The notes below the pieces were generated by a model. The model did no database searches, was not told where the DNA came from, and was given only the letters and a program-made list of their open reading frames with translations. A stretch of DNA of 64,000 nt from JAJEFO01 sp965214325 (GTDB lineage Bacteria; Pseudomonadota; Alphaproteobacteria; Rhodobacterales; Rhodobacteraceae), in contig CBDCBG010000006.1 of assembly GCA_965214325.1 (NCBI GenBank), forward strand, positions 682,001-746,000, read 5' to 3'. Below, piece after piece: positions 33,277-42,864 of the stretch. Position numbers and translations under genes: made by a program. Within the stretch, counting starts at the first letter, position 1, and every line of letters begins with the position of its first letter.

Positions 33277-34200
33277 ATGCAACGAGCTTCCGCGAACGCA
33301 CCAATGGCCAAAGATTCCAAACGGCGACCAGGCGCAACGTGGCAGCTGGAACGAGGCTACCGCAGGATGATACTCCCTGCGGTCCTGGCCGTCGGCTTGT
33401 TTGCGATCGTGCCGCTGGCAGGGATGTTGGCGCTGTCCTTCAGCGACTATCACCTGATCCGGGGCACGGACTGGAAAGTCGGCTTCCATAACTTTGTCCG
33501 CCTCGTTTCCGATCAGCGCTTGCTGAACTCGATCTACGTGATGACCGTCCTCTCGGTCTTTGGGGTCGCCGCGCAGGTCGTGATCGGCACAGCGGTTGCA
33601 GTTGGCCTCGACAAGGTCGTCGGCAAGTGGCGCCTGGGCCGGGTCTTGTTTCTCCTGCCCTACGCGGTGCCGCATGTCGCGGTCGCGCTCATCTGGCTTT
33701 CGCTTTTCACGCCGACGCTTTCACCGATAAACGCGTTCTTCGATCTGTTCGGCATCACCGTTCCTGCATTCCTCACCACCCAGAACGGCGCAATATTCGC
33801 TATAATCGTCGCCGACACGTGGACCAATTTTCCCTTCACGATGCTGATAATCCTGGCGGCGCTGCAAGGAATATCGACAGAGCTCGACGAGGCGGCGGCT
33901 CTGGACGGCGCAACGCGTGTCAAGACATTCATATTCATCACCTTGCCACTCCTGGTGCCGGCCCTTCTGATGGTGACGCTGTTCCGTTTCATCGACTCGC
34001 TTAAGCATTTCCCGATGATCTTCGTAATCACGAAGGGCGGTCCGGGTCGCTCGACGCAGGCGACGAACTTCTATGCGTACATTCAGACGTTCCAAAACTC
34101 CAACGTCGCCTACGGTGCCGCGATAGCCGTCTTGCTGTTCATTATTGCTGCAATGATCAGTTTCTACGTCGCGCGTCTCAATCAACGGGTGTCATCATGA
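33277..34200 (+). CDS. ABC transporter permease (MalF/UgpA type)
   Basis: An inner-membrane permease of about 307 residues with six hydrophobic segments, the first at MILPAVLAVGLFAIVPLAGM. The cytoplasmic EAA loop reads ELDEAAALDGATRVKTFIFI with TLPLLVPAL. It pairs with the next permease to form the translocation channel for the upstream binding protein. The exact start is uncertain: ATG at 33277 is used, ATG at 33304 is equally possible, and neither has a strong ribosome site. Its stop overlaps the next start by 4 bases. Confidence 0.9.
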   Translation: MQRASANAPMAKDSKRRPGATWQLERGYRRMILPAVLAVGLFAIVPLAGMLALSFSDYHLIRGTDWKVGFHNFVRLVSDQRLLNSIYVMTVLSVFGVAAQVVIGTAVAVGLDKVVGKWRLGRVLFLLPYAVPHVAVALIWLSLFTPTLSPINAFFDLFGITVPAFLTTQNGAIFAIIVADTWTNFPFTMLIILAALQGISTELDEAAALDGATRVKTFIFITLPLLVPALLMVTLFRFIDSLKHFPMIFVITKGGPGRSTQATNFYAYIQTFQNSNVAYGAAIAVLLFIIAAMISFYVARLNQRVSS

Positions 34201-35027
34201 TCGACAATGGCACCTCCTACCGCGCAAAGAAGGCGCTTGGCGTCGGCATGATGCTGGTCTTGCTTGGCTTCGCAGCGTTCCCGACGTTATGGGTTCTGGT
34301 CCTTTCGATACGGGATCAATCCGCAGTCTTTGAACCGATTTGGGAAAGCCCGCTGGCGATCACACTGGACAACTTCTTCAGCATTTCCCGGTCCGACTTT
34401 CCCCGTGCGTTGTTGAACAGTTTTGTCACCGCAGGCTGCTCTACGGCGCTTGCGATGCTGGTGGGCGTACCTGCCGGATTCGCATTGGCCAAGTCCCGCA
34501 TATCGGGCAAGTTTCTTGCATCCTGGATGCTGCTGTTGCTGCGCATGGCACCGCCCGTAGGCTTCGTGATCCCGCTGTTCTTGCTCTACGTGAACGCTGG
34601 ACTGATCGACACTTACACCGGGCTGATCGTTGCATACATGACGCTGACGCTTCCACTGATCGTCTGGTCGATGTGGAATTCGTTCGCACAGGTGCCGGAC
34701 GAACTGATTGAGGCGGCAATCATGGACGGAGCTTCGCTGTTCAATGCATTTCTGCTTGTGGCCCTTCCGGCCGCTCGGCCAGGAGCAGTTGCAGCAGCGA
34801 TTCTGGGCTTTCTCATCTCTTGGAACGATTTCTTCTATTCACTCATCATAACTCGGTCTTCCACCAGCACGGCACCTGTTGCCGTCATGAACTTCATTTC
34901 GTTTGACAGTGTCGATTGGGGTTCAATTGCCGTGGCCAGCATGGCTCTCACCCTGCCGATCCTGCCGCTCATGGCGATTGCCAACCGGTATATCGTTCAA
35001 ACGCTCTCTGGCGCCGTCAAGGGGTGA
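34197..35027 (+). CDS. ABC transporter permease (MalG/UgpE type)
   Basis: A 276-residue inner-membrane protein with six predicted helices. The EAA motif is ELIEAAIMDGASLFNAFLLV followed by ALPAARPG. It starts in an ATGA overlap with the previous permease and ends 2 bases before the last sulfatase gene. No MsmK/UgpC-type ATPase follows, so the transporter is incomplete in this operon and must borrow an ATPase encoded elsewhere. Confidence 0.92.
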   Translation: MIDNGTSYRAKKALGVGMMLVLLGFAAFPTLWVLVLSIRDQSAVFEPIWESPLAITLDNFFSISRSDFPRALLNSFVTAGCSTALAMLVGVPAGFALAKSRISGKFLASWMLLLLRMAPPVGFVIPLFLLYVNAGLIDTYTGLIVAYMTLTLPLIVWSMWNSFAQVPDELIEAAIMDGASLFNAFLLVALPAARPGAVAAAILGFLISWNDFFYSLIITRSSTSTAPVAVMNFISFDSVDWGSIAVASMALTLPILPLMAIANRYIVQTLSGAVKG

Positions 35028-35029
35028 AC

Positions 35030-36523
35030 ATGTCAGACCGTCCAAACATCGTATTGATCCTGACTGACCAACAGCGCTACGACACGATCGCCGCGTTAGG
35101 TTTCGATCACATGTTCACACCGAACCTGGACCGGCTGGCCGAGCGCGGCACGGTGTTTGAAGGGATGTACATTACATCACCCTCATGTGCGCCGTCGCGC
35201 GCATCGCTCTTTACAGGCGTATATCCACACACAAACGGTGTTTTCCGAAATGACGAGCCTTGGAGCTACTGCTGGGTAAAGGATCTCGCGGAAGGCGGAT
35301 ATCACACGGTCAACATCGGCAAGATGCACACGATGCCCGTTGAGGGAGCATTCGGCTTTCACGAACGCCACGTAGTTGAGAACAAGGATCGCGATCATCC
35401 TCACCTGCCGTTCTACCTGGACAATTGGGACAAGGCGTACTTTCTCCGCGGGATGGAAAAGCCGTCGCGCGTTACAAAGCGAAAACGGCCGGACTATGGC
35501 GACCTCTTGGGGGCTTGGGTCTGGGAACATGACGAGATTCTGCACCCCGACGTGTTCGTGGGTCAAATGGCCTGTTGGTGGCTTGATCGCTACACGGGTG
35601 ACGAGCCGTTCTTCCTGCAGGTAGGCTTGCCAGGTCCGCACCCGCCCTATGATCCAACCCAGAAATACCTTGACATGTACAACGGCCGGGACTTGCCCGA
35701 GCCGATCGCGCCAGACGTGGGCGCTCAGCCTGCGGCGCTCCAGAAACTGCGTGAGCGCCACTTGAATGACGATGCGGACGGAATCGTCCATTTGGAAGGT
35801 CCCGATCCGGAGCAGTCAAGGCGGCAACGCGCTCACTACTACGCAAACGTTTCCATGATCGACAATCAGGTGAACAGCATCCTGGAGGCGTTGGAGCGTC
35901 GAGGCGTACTGAACGATACAATTGTCATCTATACGTCCGATCATGGGGACTGCCTGGGAGATCACGGACATTCGCAGAAATGGAACATGTACGAGTCGAC
36001 AGTGCGCGTGCCTGCATTGATATCCTGTCCCGGGCGCATTCCCGAGGGACGGCGCGTTTCAGATCTGGTTGCGCATTTCGACCTTGCGCCGACAATCCTC
36101 GAATTCGCGGGTTTGGAAGTGCCGCCGTGGATGGAAGCCATATCCCTGAAACCATATTTTGCTGACGACCCGACACCTGCGCGGCATCGGGTCTATGCAG
36201 AGCATTCCAATGACGCTCTCCTGACAGGCACACGCTGCATGACCATGATCCGGGACGGTGCGATGAAGCTCGTGCACTTCGTCGATTCAGACGAAGGCAT
36301 GCTTTTCGATCTTGAGAATGATCCAAACGAGCAAACGAACCTTTGGGACGATCCGGCATACGCAGAGACCCGCGATTGGCTGATTGATGAAATCCTCAAA
36401 TGGCGCTTGGAGAGCAGCCTCAAGACGCAAGGATTCATAGAAGCCTGCGTACGCGGGTCACATGCGATGATGTCCCCACCGCGGAAGCTCGCGCGTGGTC
36501 AGTACCGCGATGCCAGCAGGTAG
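35030..36523 (+). CDS. Sulfatase (Cys-type, formylglycine-dependent)
   Basis: A 497-residue sulfatase with all key motifs: NIVLILTDQQRYDT, the signature CAPSRASLFTG, the active-site GKMHTMPV, LPGPHPPYDPTQKYLDMYNG, and TSDHGDCLGDHGHSQK. It differs enough from the enzyme at 29.5 kb to suggest a different substrate or bond position. There is no signal peptide, so it is cytoplasmic. It is the last gene of the sulfatase-transport operon, with a ribosome site (AAGGGG) just before the ATG and only 2 bases after the permease stop. Confidence 0.93.
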   Translation: MSDRPNIVLILTDQQRYDTIAALGFDHMFTPNLDRLAERGTVFEGMYITSPSCAPSRASLFTGVYPHTNGVFRNDEPWSYCWVKDLAEGGYHTVNIGKMHTMPVEGAFGFHERHVVENKDRDHPHLPFYLDNWDKAYFLRGMEKPSRVTKRKRPDYGDLLGAWVWEHDEILHPDVFVGQMACWWLDRYTGDEPFFLQVGLPGPHPPYDPTQKYLDMYNGRDLPEPIAPDVGAQPAALQKLRERHLNDDADGIVHLEGPDPEQSRRQRAHYYANVSMIDNQVNSILEALERRGVLNDTIVIYTSDHGDCLGDHGHSQKWNMYESTVRVPALISCPGRIPEGRRVSDLVAHFDLAPTILEFAGLEVPPWMEAISLKPYFADDPTPARHRVYAEHSNDALLTGTRCMTMIRDGAMKLVHFVDSDEGMLFDLENDPNEQTNLWDDPAYAETRDWLIDEILKWRLESSLKTQGFIEACVRGSHAMMSPPRKLARGQYRDASR

Positions 36524-36860
36524 CCAGGTCCGATGAATTTTCCCAAATGCAATGCGCAATGTGACTGAGACGAAGCTCTTATGAGCGGCCGCCTGCGCGC
36601 GGCGCCGGCCCTGTCGCGAAAGCAGAATTGACGCTTGCCGAGGCGACGCCGAGCGTGTGAACGTCACGGACGGTCGCGGCAGTCGAGGTCCATGAGGCAA
36701 TGGCGTGTTCCGTCACCCGGTCATGAGCGTGACCCGAACCATGATCGGCGTCTGTCACTGATGGCGCGGGCCCTGCCCGTGACCTCGTTCAAGAGATTGA
36801 GGATTCGCCGTGGTTCCTCCCCGGCCCGAGTGAAGCGAGGCGACCAAGGGAGGGAACCGC
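36524..36860. other. Region between sulfatase operon and IS110 relic, possible IS end
   Basis: No gene seen. The last part (36813-36859) forms an inverted repeat (GGTTCCTCCC and GGGAGGGAACC), which ends at the transposase ribosome site. IS110-group elements encode their bridge RNA in the non-coding end upstream of the transposase. This is where it would be, but the limits of the element and any RNA fold could not be confirmed by eye. Confidence 0.4.
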
Positions 36861-37440
36861 ATGCCACGCAAGCGAAAGGGAAAGGCCGAGAGCCTGGAGA
36901 TCGTGACCCGGGACTGCGCGGGGATCGACATCGGCAAGGACACCCACTGCGTCGCGGTCGACCTGGACCGGTGCCCGGAGCTGGTGCGGTCGTTCGAGGC
37001 GTTCACGCCGGACCTGGAGGAGATGGCGGCATGGCTGTCGTCCTGCGGGGTGGAGAAGGTGGCGAAGGAGTCGACCTCGGTGTACTGGATCCCGGTCTTC
37101 GAGGTGCTGGACCGTGCCGGCTTCGAGGTGATGCTGGTGCCGCCGCGGATGACGAAGCAGGTCCCGGGGCGCAAGAGCGACGTGCCGGACTGCCAGTGGA
37201 TCCGTCAGCTGCTGTCGTACGGGCTTCTGCGCGGGGCCTTCCGTCCCGGCGACGCGGTGTGCCCGCTGCGCTCCTGCGTCCGCCAGGCGCGGCGGCTGAC
37301 CGAGGACCGCTCGCGCTGCGTGCCCACATGCAGAAGGCGCTGACGGAGATGAACGTGCGGCTTGACTCGGTGATCAGCGACATCACCGGAGCGACGGGGC
37401 AGAGGATCCTGCGCGCGATCGTCGACGGCGAGCGCGAGCC
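36861..37440 (+). pseudogene. IS110-family transposase, frameshifted and truncated
   Basis: The first 150 codons encode the DEDD (RuvC-like) domain: CAGIDIGKDTHCVAVD, the Glu in VAKESTSVYWIPVFEVL, and the Asp pair in RKSDVPDCQWIRQLLSYGLL. A frameshift near 37310 moves the continuation (HMQKALTEMNVRLDSVISDI, then TGATGQRILRAIVDGE) into another frame. After about 37440 the family sequence stops, so the C-terminal serine domain is missing. It is a dead copy. A complete IS110 transposase has roughly 340-400 residues. Confidence 0.85.
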
Positions 37441-37830
37441 CGCTCCTACCAGGGCGTTTCCTGTCAGGCTTGCGGGGAGCGAGCCTCCAGACCGCGGTCG
37501 GGAAGCGGGGCATTGCGGCAGGCCCCGGCCATCGCCCGGACGTGCGCCGGCAGGGTGTCGGCTCGGGCGTTCGAAGGCATTCCGCAGACGTCCGAGGACA
37601 ACGGCCTACCGGCGATGCTGGCCGCCACTTCCCGAGAAGGAACGATGAAAGGCTGGAGGCCGGCACAACCGTCCATCAGCGAGGTCCGACACCTGATCCT
37701 GGAAGTGCGACACGGGCAGGCACGAGTTGACGAGGTCGCTTGCGAGGATGGGAAAAAATTCTTTGCGATCGCGCGCCATATGCGTCAAACTGCGTGAAGG
37801 TGCCACGGAGATGGCAGCAAAGAGGCAGTG
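37441..37830. other. Intergenic region after IS110 relic, no gene recognised
   Basis: About 390 bases. A plus-strand frame (37513-37797) is open but has no recognisable domain. The stretch likely contains the IS remnant's outer end and the promoter of the FtsB-like gene. Confidence 0.4.
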
Positions 37831-38130
37831 ATGCGTACCAGCAAGCGAACCGGTGTCGGCGACTTCGCCTACTTTACGGTCATGTTCCTGCTCGCGGCCT
37901 ATTTCATGTTCGCCAGCGTGCAGGGTGATTTCGGCCTGTTTCGCCGCATAAAGATCGAAGCCGAACTCGTCTCGCTCAAGAGCGAGCGTGACCGGCTGAA
38001 CACGGAAGTCTCGGCGCTGGAGAACAAGACCCGGCGGCTGTCCGGCACCCATCTTGACTTGGATCTTCTCGACAGCCAGGCCCGCGACATCCTCGGCCTT
38101 ATCCGACCCGACGAAATCGTCCTGGACTGA
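37831..38130 (+). CDS. Septum formation initiator, FtsB/DivIC family
   Basis: A 99-residue bitopic protein with one N-terminal membrane helix (FAYFTVMFLLAAYFMFASVQ) and a coiled coil (IKIEAELVSLKSERDRLNTE, then VSALENKTRRL). The C-terminal DLLDSQARDILGLIRPDEIV is conserved in alphaproteobacterial homologues. It is expected in the FtsQLB divisome subcomplex. Position just upstream of pdhA is common in this class. The ATG at 37831 has AGAGG upstream; a GTG three bases earlier is possible. Confidence 0.88.
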   Translation: MRTSKRTGVGDFAYFTVMFLLAAYFMFASVQGDFGLFRRIKIEAELVSLKSERDRLNTEVSALENKTRRLSGTHLDLDLLDSQARDILGLIRPDEIVLD

Positions 38131-38273
38131 ATCCAGTCCGCACGAGCCTTGCATCTGTTGCATGGCGGCCCTGCCTGCGTACGCAACATTTGCCCGTGCA
38201 ATTCGAAAAGTGCTGGTGTATTGGATTGTTTAACGTTGAACAATCTGCTCCGGAACAGGGGAGGATCGCGCCC

Positions 38274-39266
38274 ATGGCTGCTCGACGCGCAACGAAGAAA
38301 CAGGCCGCCTCGAAGAATGCACTCCTCAAGTACTACCGGGACATGCTCCTGATCAGGAGGTTTGAGGAAAAGGCGGGACAACTCTACGGCATGGGCCTGA
38401 TCGGAGGTTTCTGCCATCTCTATATCGGACAGGAAGCTGTTGTAGTCGGCCTCGAATCCGTCACCATTGAAGGCGACAAGCGGATAACCACCTATCGAGA
38501 CCACGGCCACATGCTTGCATGCGGCATGGATGCAAACGGTGTCATGGCGGAACTGACGGGGCGTATCGGAGGATATTCCAAGGGCAAGGGCGGTTCCATG
38601 CACATGTTCTCGAAGGAGCGCGAATTCTACGGCGGACACGGCATCGTCGGAGCCAACGTGCCCCTCGGAGCGGGTCTTGCGTTCTCTGACATGTACAAGG
38701 GCAACAAGAACGTCACGTTCACGTATTTCGGCGATGGTGCAGCCAACCAGGGCCAGGTCTACGAGACCTACAACATGGCCGAGCTCTGGAAACTGCCGGT
38801 GATCTTCGTGATCGAAAACAACCATTACGCCATGGGCACGAGCGTGAAGCGCGCCACCAAGTCATCCTCCTTCTGGGAGCGGGGCACCGCCTTCTCGATC
38901 CCGGGCGAGCAGGTGGACGGGATGGATGTGCTGGCAGTGCGCGCCGCAGGCCTGAAGGCCGTCAAGCACTGTCGGGCCGGGAAAGGCCCTTACATCCTCG
39001 AGATCATGACATACCGCTATCGCGGCCACTCGATGTCCGATCCGGCGAAATACAGGACCCGTGACGAAGTGCAGAAGGTCCGCGAGGAGCGCGATGCCAT
39101 CGAACAGGTCCGCGGACGCCTTCTTGACGCAGGCGCCAGCGAGGCCGAACTGAAGGCTATCGACAAGGAAATCAAGGACATCGTCAATGCCTCGGCCGAA
39201 TTCGCCAAGGAAAGCCCCGAGCCCGACCCCTCGGAACTCTGGACAGACATCACAGTAAGCGCTTGA
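38274..39266 (+). CDS. pdhA: Pyruvate dehydrogenase E1 component, alpha subunit
   Basis: PdhA with PdhB decarboxylates pyruvate using thiamine diphosphate. The 330-residue protein has the E1-alpha features: MLLIRRFEEKAGQLYGMGLI, YRDHGHMLACGMD, the phosphorylation-loop-like GKGGSMHMFSKEREFYGGHG, and the ThDP motif GDGAANQGQVYETYNMAELW to NNHYAMGTS. It ends with YRYRGHSMSDPAKYRTRDEV. A strong GGGGAGGA site precedes the ATG at 38274. It leads the pdhABC operon. Confidence 0.96.
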   Translation: MAARRATKKQAASKNALLKYYRDMLLIRRFEEKAGQLYGMGLIGGFCHLYIGQEAVVVGLESVTIEGDKRITTYRDHGHMLACGMDANGVMAELTGRIGGYSKGKGGSMHMFSKEREFYGGHGIVGANVPLGAGLAFSDMYKGNKNVTFTYFGDGAANQGQVYETYNMAELWKLPVIFVIENNHYAMGTSVKRATKSSSFWERGTAFSIPGEQVDGMDVLAVRAAGLKAVKHCRAGKGPYILEIMTYRYRGHSMSDPAKYRTRDEVQKVREERDAIEQVRGRLLDAGASEAELKAIDKEIKDIVNASAEFAKESPEPDPSELWTDITVSA

Positions 39267-39280
39267 GGGAGGAGGAAGAC

Positions 39281-40651
39281 GTGGCAACGGAAATTCTCAT
39301 GCCGGCCCTCTCGCCCACCATGGAGGAGGGCACGCTGGCAAAGTGGCTGGTGAAGGAGGGCGACACCGTTTCGGCAGGTGACATCATGGCCGAAATCGAG
39401 ACTGACAAGGCAACGATGGAGTTCGAAGCCGCCGACGATGGCGTCGTGGGCCGGATTCTCGTCGCCGAAGGAACCGAAGCCGTCAAGGTCAACACGCCGA
39501 TCGCGGTCATTGTCGAAGAGGGCGAAAGCACAAGCGACATCGGGGCGCCCGCCCCTCCGGCGACGGTTCCGGAGGTCGAGGAGACCTCGCCGGCACCTGC
39601 AGCCGTGGCCGACGCGCGCCCAGCGCGGCCCGCGGTCGACCGTTCGCCCGACTATCCCGAAGGCAGCGACATGGTCTCGACGACGGTGCGCGACGCACTG
39701 CGCGATGCCATTGCCGAGGAAATGCGGGCCGACGAAGCCGTCTTCGTCATGGGTGAGGAGGTTGCGGAATACCAGGGAGCCTACAAGATCACCCAAGGCA
39801 TTCTTGAGGAATTCGGTGCGCGACGTGTGATCGACACGCCGATTACCGAGCACGGCTTCGCAGGGCTGGGCGTTGGGGCGAGCTGGGGCGGCCTTAAACC
39901 CATCGTGGAGTTCATGACCTGGAACTTCGCCATGCAGGCGATCGACCACATCATCAATTCTGCCGCCAAGACGCTCTACATGTCAGGTGGCCAGATGGGG
40001 TCGTCCATCGTGTTCCGGGGCCCGAACGGGGCGGCCGCACGCGTGGCCGCCCAGCATTCCCAGGACTATGCCGCCTGGTATGCTTCCGTGCCCGGACTCA
40101 AGGTCGTGCAGCCCTTCTCCGCAGCTGACGCAAAGGGCCTCCTCAAGACGGCGATTCGCGATCCCAACCCCGTTGTCTTTCTCGAGAACGAAATCCTCTA
40201 TGGGCGCGCCTTCGACGTGCCGAAGCTCGAAGACTTCACGATCCCCTTCGGCAAGGCCCGCATCTGGCGGGAAGGTTCGGACGTCACGCTCGTGTCCTGG
40301 GGAATCGGAATGAGCCATACGCTCGAAGCCGCAGGCGAGCTAGCCAAGGACGGGATCTCGGCCGAGGTCATAGATCTCAGGACCCTGCGCCCGCTCGACA
40401 TGACAACGGTGATCGAGAGCGTCAAGAAGACCAATCGTTGCGTGACGGTCGAGGAAGCCTGGCCGGTTGCCTCCTTGTCCGATCATATCGGCTCGGACAT
40501 CATGCGCGAGGCGTTCGACCACCTCGACGCACCTGTACTCAAGTGCACCGGCAAGGACGTGCCCATGCCATACGCGGCCAATCTCGAAAAGCTCGCTCTG
40601 ACGTCGGTCAAGGAAGTGATCGATGCCGTCAGGGCCGTAACCTACAGGTAG
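39281..40651 (+). CDS. pdhB: Pyruvate dehydrogenase E1 component, beta subunit with N-terminal lipoyl domain
   Basis: The 456-residue protein joins a lipoyl domain (residues 1-80, lipoylated Lys in ETDKATMEFEA) to an E1-beta domain (from about 135, VRDALRDAIAEEMRADEAVF, then GEEVAEYQGAYKITQGILEE). An Ala/Pro-rich linker lies between. This fusion is a known alphaproteobacterial form. The GTG at 39281 follows GGAGGAGG and starts directly at the lipoyl domain. It lies 14 bases after pdhA and 12 before pdhC. Confidence 0.96.
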   Translation: MATEILMPALSPTMEEGTLAKWLVKEGDTVSAGDIMAEIETDKATMEFEAADDGVVGRILVAEGTEAVKVNTPIAVIVEEGESTSDIGAPAPPATVPEVEETSPAPAAVADARPARPAVDRSPDYPEGSDMVSTTVRDALRDAIAEEMRADEAVFVMGEEVAEYQGAYKITQGILEEFGARRVIDTPITEHGFAGLGVGASWGGLKPIVEFMTWNFAMQAIDHIINSAAKTLYMSGGQMGSSIVFRGPNGAAARVAAQHSQDYAAWYASVPGLKVVQPFSAADAKGLLKTAIRDPNPVVFLENEILYGRAFDVPKLEDFTIPFGKARIWREGSDVTLVSWGIGMSHTLEAAGELAKDGISAEVIDLRTLRPLDMTTVIESVKKTNRCVTVEEAWPVASLSDHIGSDIMREAFDHLDAPVLKCTGKDVPMPYAANLEKLALTSVKEVIDAVRAVTYR

Positions 40652-40663
40652 GGAGAGGGAAGG

Positions 40664-41944
40664 ATGCCCACTGAAATCCTCATGCCGGCCCTCTCGCCCA
40701 CCATGGAAGAAGGCACGCTTGCAAAATGGCTGGTCAAGGAAGGCGACGCCGTGTCCGCCGGCGACCTTCTTGCCGAGATCGAAACCGACAAGGCAACGAT
40801 GGAGTTCGAGGCCGTCGACGAAGGAACCGTGGGACGGATCCTCGTCCCTGCAGGCACCGAGAGCGTGATGGTCAATTCGCCCATTGCCGTCCTCCTCGCC
40901 GAGGGCGAAAGCGAGGCCGACATCGGTCCCGCAACCGCGACCGCCGAAACCGCTCCGCCAGCACCGGTCGCGAAGGTTGCCCCTGCAGGCGCGGAACCGC
41001 CGCCGACCACGAGCGCCCGGCCTGCGGTTCCCTCCACAGGCTCCAAGGGCAATCGCGTATTCGCATCGCCGCTTGCCCGGCGAATTGCCGCCGACAGGGG
41101 CCTTGACCTGAGCCAGATCAAGGGGTCGGGACCCAAGGGCCGGATCGTCAAGGCGGATGTCGAAGGCGCGCTGGCCCGACCCGCGGCCGCTCCGTCTGCG
41201 CCCGTGCCGGACACCCCCGGCGCCGAAGCGGTCAAGGCGATGTTCGAGGATCGAGAATTCGAGGAAGTCTCGCTCGACGGCATGCGCAAGGTCATTGCAG
41301 CGCGCCTTGGCGAAGCCAAGCAGACGATCCCGCATTTCTACCTTCGCCGAGACATCAGGCTGGATGATCTCCTCGGCTTTCGCGCGCAAGCCAACCGGCA
41401 ACTCGAGGCCCGCGGCGTCAAGCTCAGTGTCAATGACTTCATCATCAAGGCCTGCGCCTTGGCCCTCCAGACGGTACCTGACGCCAACGCGGTCTGGGCC
41501 GGAGACCGGATCATCAAGCTCAAGCCTTCCGACGTCGCCGTCGCCGTGGCTGTTGCAGGCGGTCTCTTCACGCCGGTTCTCAGGGATGCGCACCTGAAGT
41601 CGCTCTCGACCCTGTCAACCGAAGTGAAGGAACTGGCAACGCTCGCACGCGACCGCAAGCTGGCGCCACATCAGTACCAGGGCGGCAGTTTCGCGATCTC
41701 CAACCTGGGAATGTTCGGCATCAAGAGCTTCGACGCCGTCATCAATCCGCCCCATGGATCGATCCTCGCCGTCGGGGCCGGCGAGAAAATGCCAGTCGTC
41801 AACGAGGACGGGGAAATTGCCGCTGCCACCGTCATGTCGGTGACGCTCTCGGTTGATCACAGGGTCATTGACGGCGCTCTCGGCGCTGAATTCCTGTCAG
41901 CAGTGAAGACGAACCTCGAGAACCCGATTGGCATGCTGGCATAG
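40664..41944 (+). CDS. pdhC: Dihydrolipoamide acetyltransferase (PDH E2)
   Basis: The 426-residue E2 core has one N-terminal lipoyl domain (ETDKATMEFEA, nearly identical to that of PdhB), a flexible Ala/Pro linker, and a peripheral subunit-binding domain (FASPLARRIAADRGLDLSQI, then KGSGPKGRIVKADV). The catalytic acetyltransferase domain ends with the active-site SVDHRVIDGALGAEFL (His and Asp). Dihydrolipoamide dehydrogenase (E3) is not next to it, unlike many operons; the convergent cysE follows after 43 bases. Confidence 0.96.
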   Translation: MPTEILMPALSPTMEEGTLAKWLVKEGDAVSAGDLLAEIETDKATMEFEAVDEGTVGRILVPAGTESVMVNSPIAVLLAEGESEADIGPATATAETAPPAPVAKVAPAGAEPPPTTSARPAVPSTGSKGNRVFASPLARRIAADRGLDLSQIKGSGPKGRIVKADVEGALARPAAAPSAPVPDTPGAEAVKAMFEDREFEEVSLDGMRKVIAARLGEAKQTIPHFYLRRDIRLDDLLGFRAQANRQLEARGVKLSVNDFIIKACALALQTVPDANAVWAGDRIIKLKPSDVAVAVAVAGGLFTPVLRDAHLKSLSTLSTEVKELATLARDRKLAPHQYQGGSFAISNLGMFGIKSFDAVINPPHGSILAVGAGEKMPVVNEDGEIAAATVMSVTLSVDHRVIDGALGAEFLSAVKTNLENPIGMLA

Positions 41945-41987
41945 CCTGGGAGGCAATGGCTTCCGACCGGCAGTGGACCGCAGAGGT

Positions 41988-42803
41988 TCAGTCAGCGACG
42001 AATCCGTTCAGGATCTGGTCCATCGTCAGGGATGGCTGATCACACCCCGCCTCGCCGACGATCTTGGCCGGCACGCCCGCGACCGTCTTGCAAGGCGGCA
42101 CCTCCTGCAAAACCACGGAACCGGCTGCTATTCGGCTGCAATCGCCAACTCGAATATTGCCCAGAACCTTGGCGCCGGCCCCGATCAGGACGCCGTCGCC
42201 GATCTTCGGATGCCGATCGTCATCCTCCTTGCCGGTGCCGCCCAACGTCACCGAATGAAGCATGGAGACATTGTCGCCGACGGCTGCCGTCTCGCCGATC
42301 ACGATGGAATGGGCATGGTCGATCATCAGCCCCTTGCCGATCCTGGCGCTCGGGTGAATGTCGATTCCGAAGATCTCGCTCACGCGGGCCTGGATGAAAT
42401 AGGCCAGGTCCTTGCGTGAGCGCGCCCACAGCCAGTGTCCGATTCGATAGGCCTGTACGGCCTGGAAGCCCTTGAAGAAGAGAAGCGGCTGCATCAGCCG
42501 ATGGCAGGCGGGATCACGCTCATAGATCGCAACGAGGTCGGCCCGTGCAGCCTCGCCCAAAGAGGGATCCTCGGAATAGGCCTCTTCCGAAATCTCGCGC
42601 ATGAGCTGTCCGGTCATTTCCGATGAAGAGAGCTTGAACGCGAAGCGATAGGCGAGCGCGCTCTCGATCGAACCGTGATGCAGAATGGTCGCATGTACCA
42701 TGCCGCCGATCAGCGGTTCAGCGGCAATTGCGGCATGCGCGTCCTCCTTGATTCGGTCCCAGACCGGATCAAGTGACGAAATCTGCGGCTTGTCCTTTGC
42801 CAT
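41988..42803 (-). CDS. cysE: Serine O-acetyltransferase CysE
   Basis: CysE acetylates serine with acetyl-CoA, the first step of cysteine synthesis. The 271-residue protein has the N-terminal helical domain (WDRIKEDAHAAIAAEPLIGG) and a left-handed beta-helix of hexapeptide repeats, with the catalytic segment LMIDHAHSIVIGETAAVGDN and LHSVTLGGTGK. The C-terminal tail ends GFVAD rather than in the usual Ile, so the CysK-binding tail may be altered. It is convergent with pdhC and divergent from the DksA-like gene. Confidence 0.95.
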   Translation of the reverse strand: MAKDKPQISSLDPVWDRIKEDAHAAIAAEPLIGGMVHATILHHGSIESALAYRFAFKLSSSEMTGQLMREISEEAYSEDPSLGEAARADLVAIYERDPACHRLMQPLLFFKGFQAVQAYRIGHWLWARSRKDLAYFIQARVSEIFGIDIHPSARIGKGLMIDHAHSIVIGETAAVGDNVSMLHSVTLGGTGKEDDDRHPKIGDGVLIGAGAKVLGNIRVGDCSRIAAGSVVLQEVPPCKTVAGVPAKIVGEAGCDQPSLTMDQILNGFVAD

Positions 42804-42864
42804 CGCGGACTCCTAGGCTGGCCCGGCACCCCTGGATCAGATAGGATGCCGTGCCTGGAAACAG

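Noticed and set aside
39017..41593. Long minus-strand open frames antisense to pdhA, pdhB and pdhC
   Set aside because: They mirror conserved PDH codons and show low-complexity Gly/Arg/His-rich translations without motifs.
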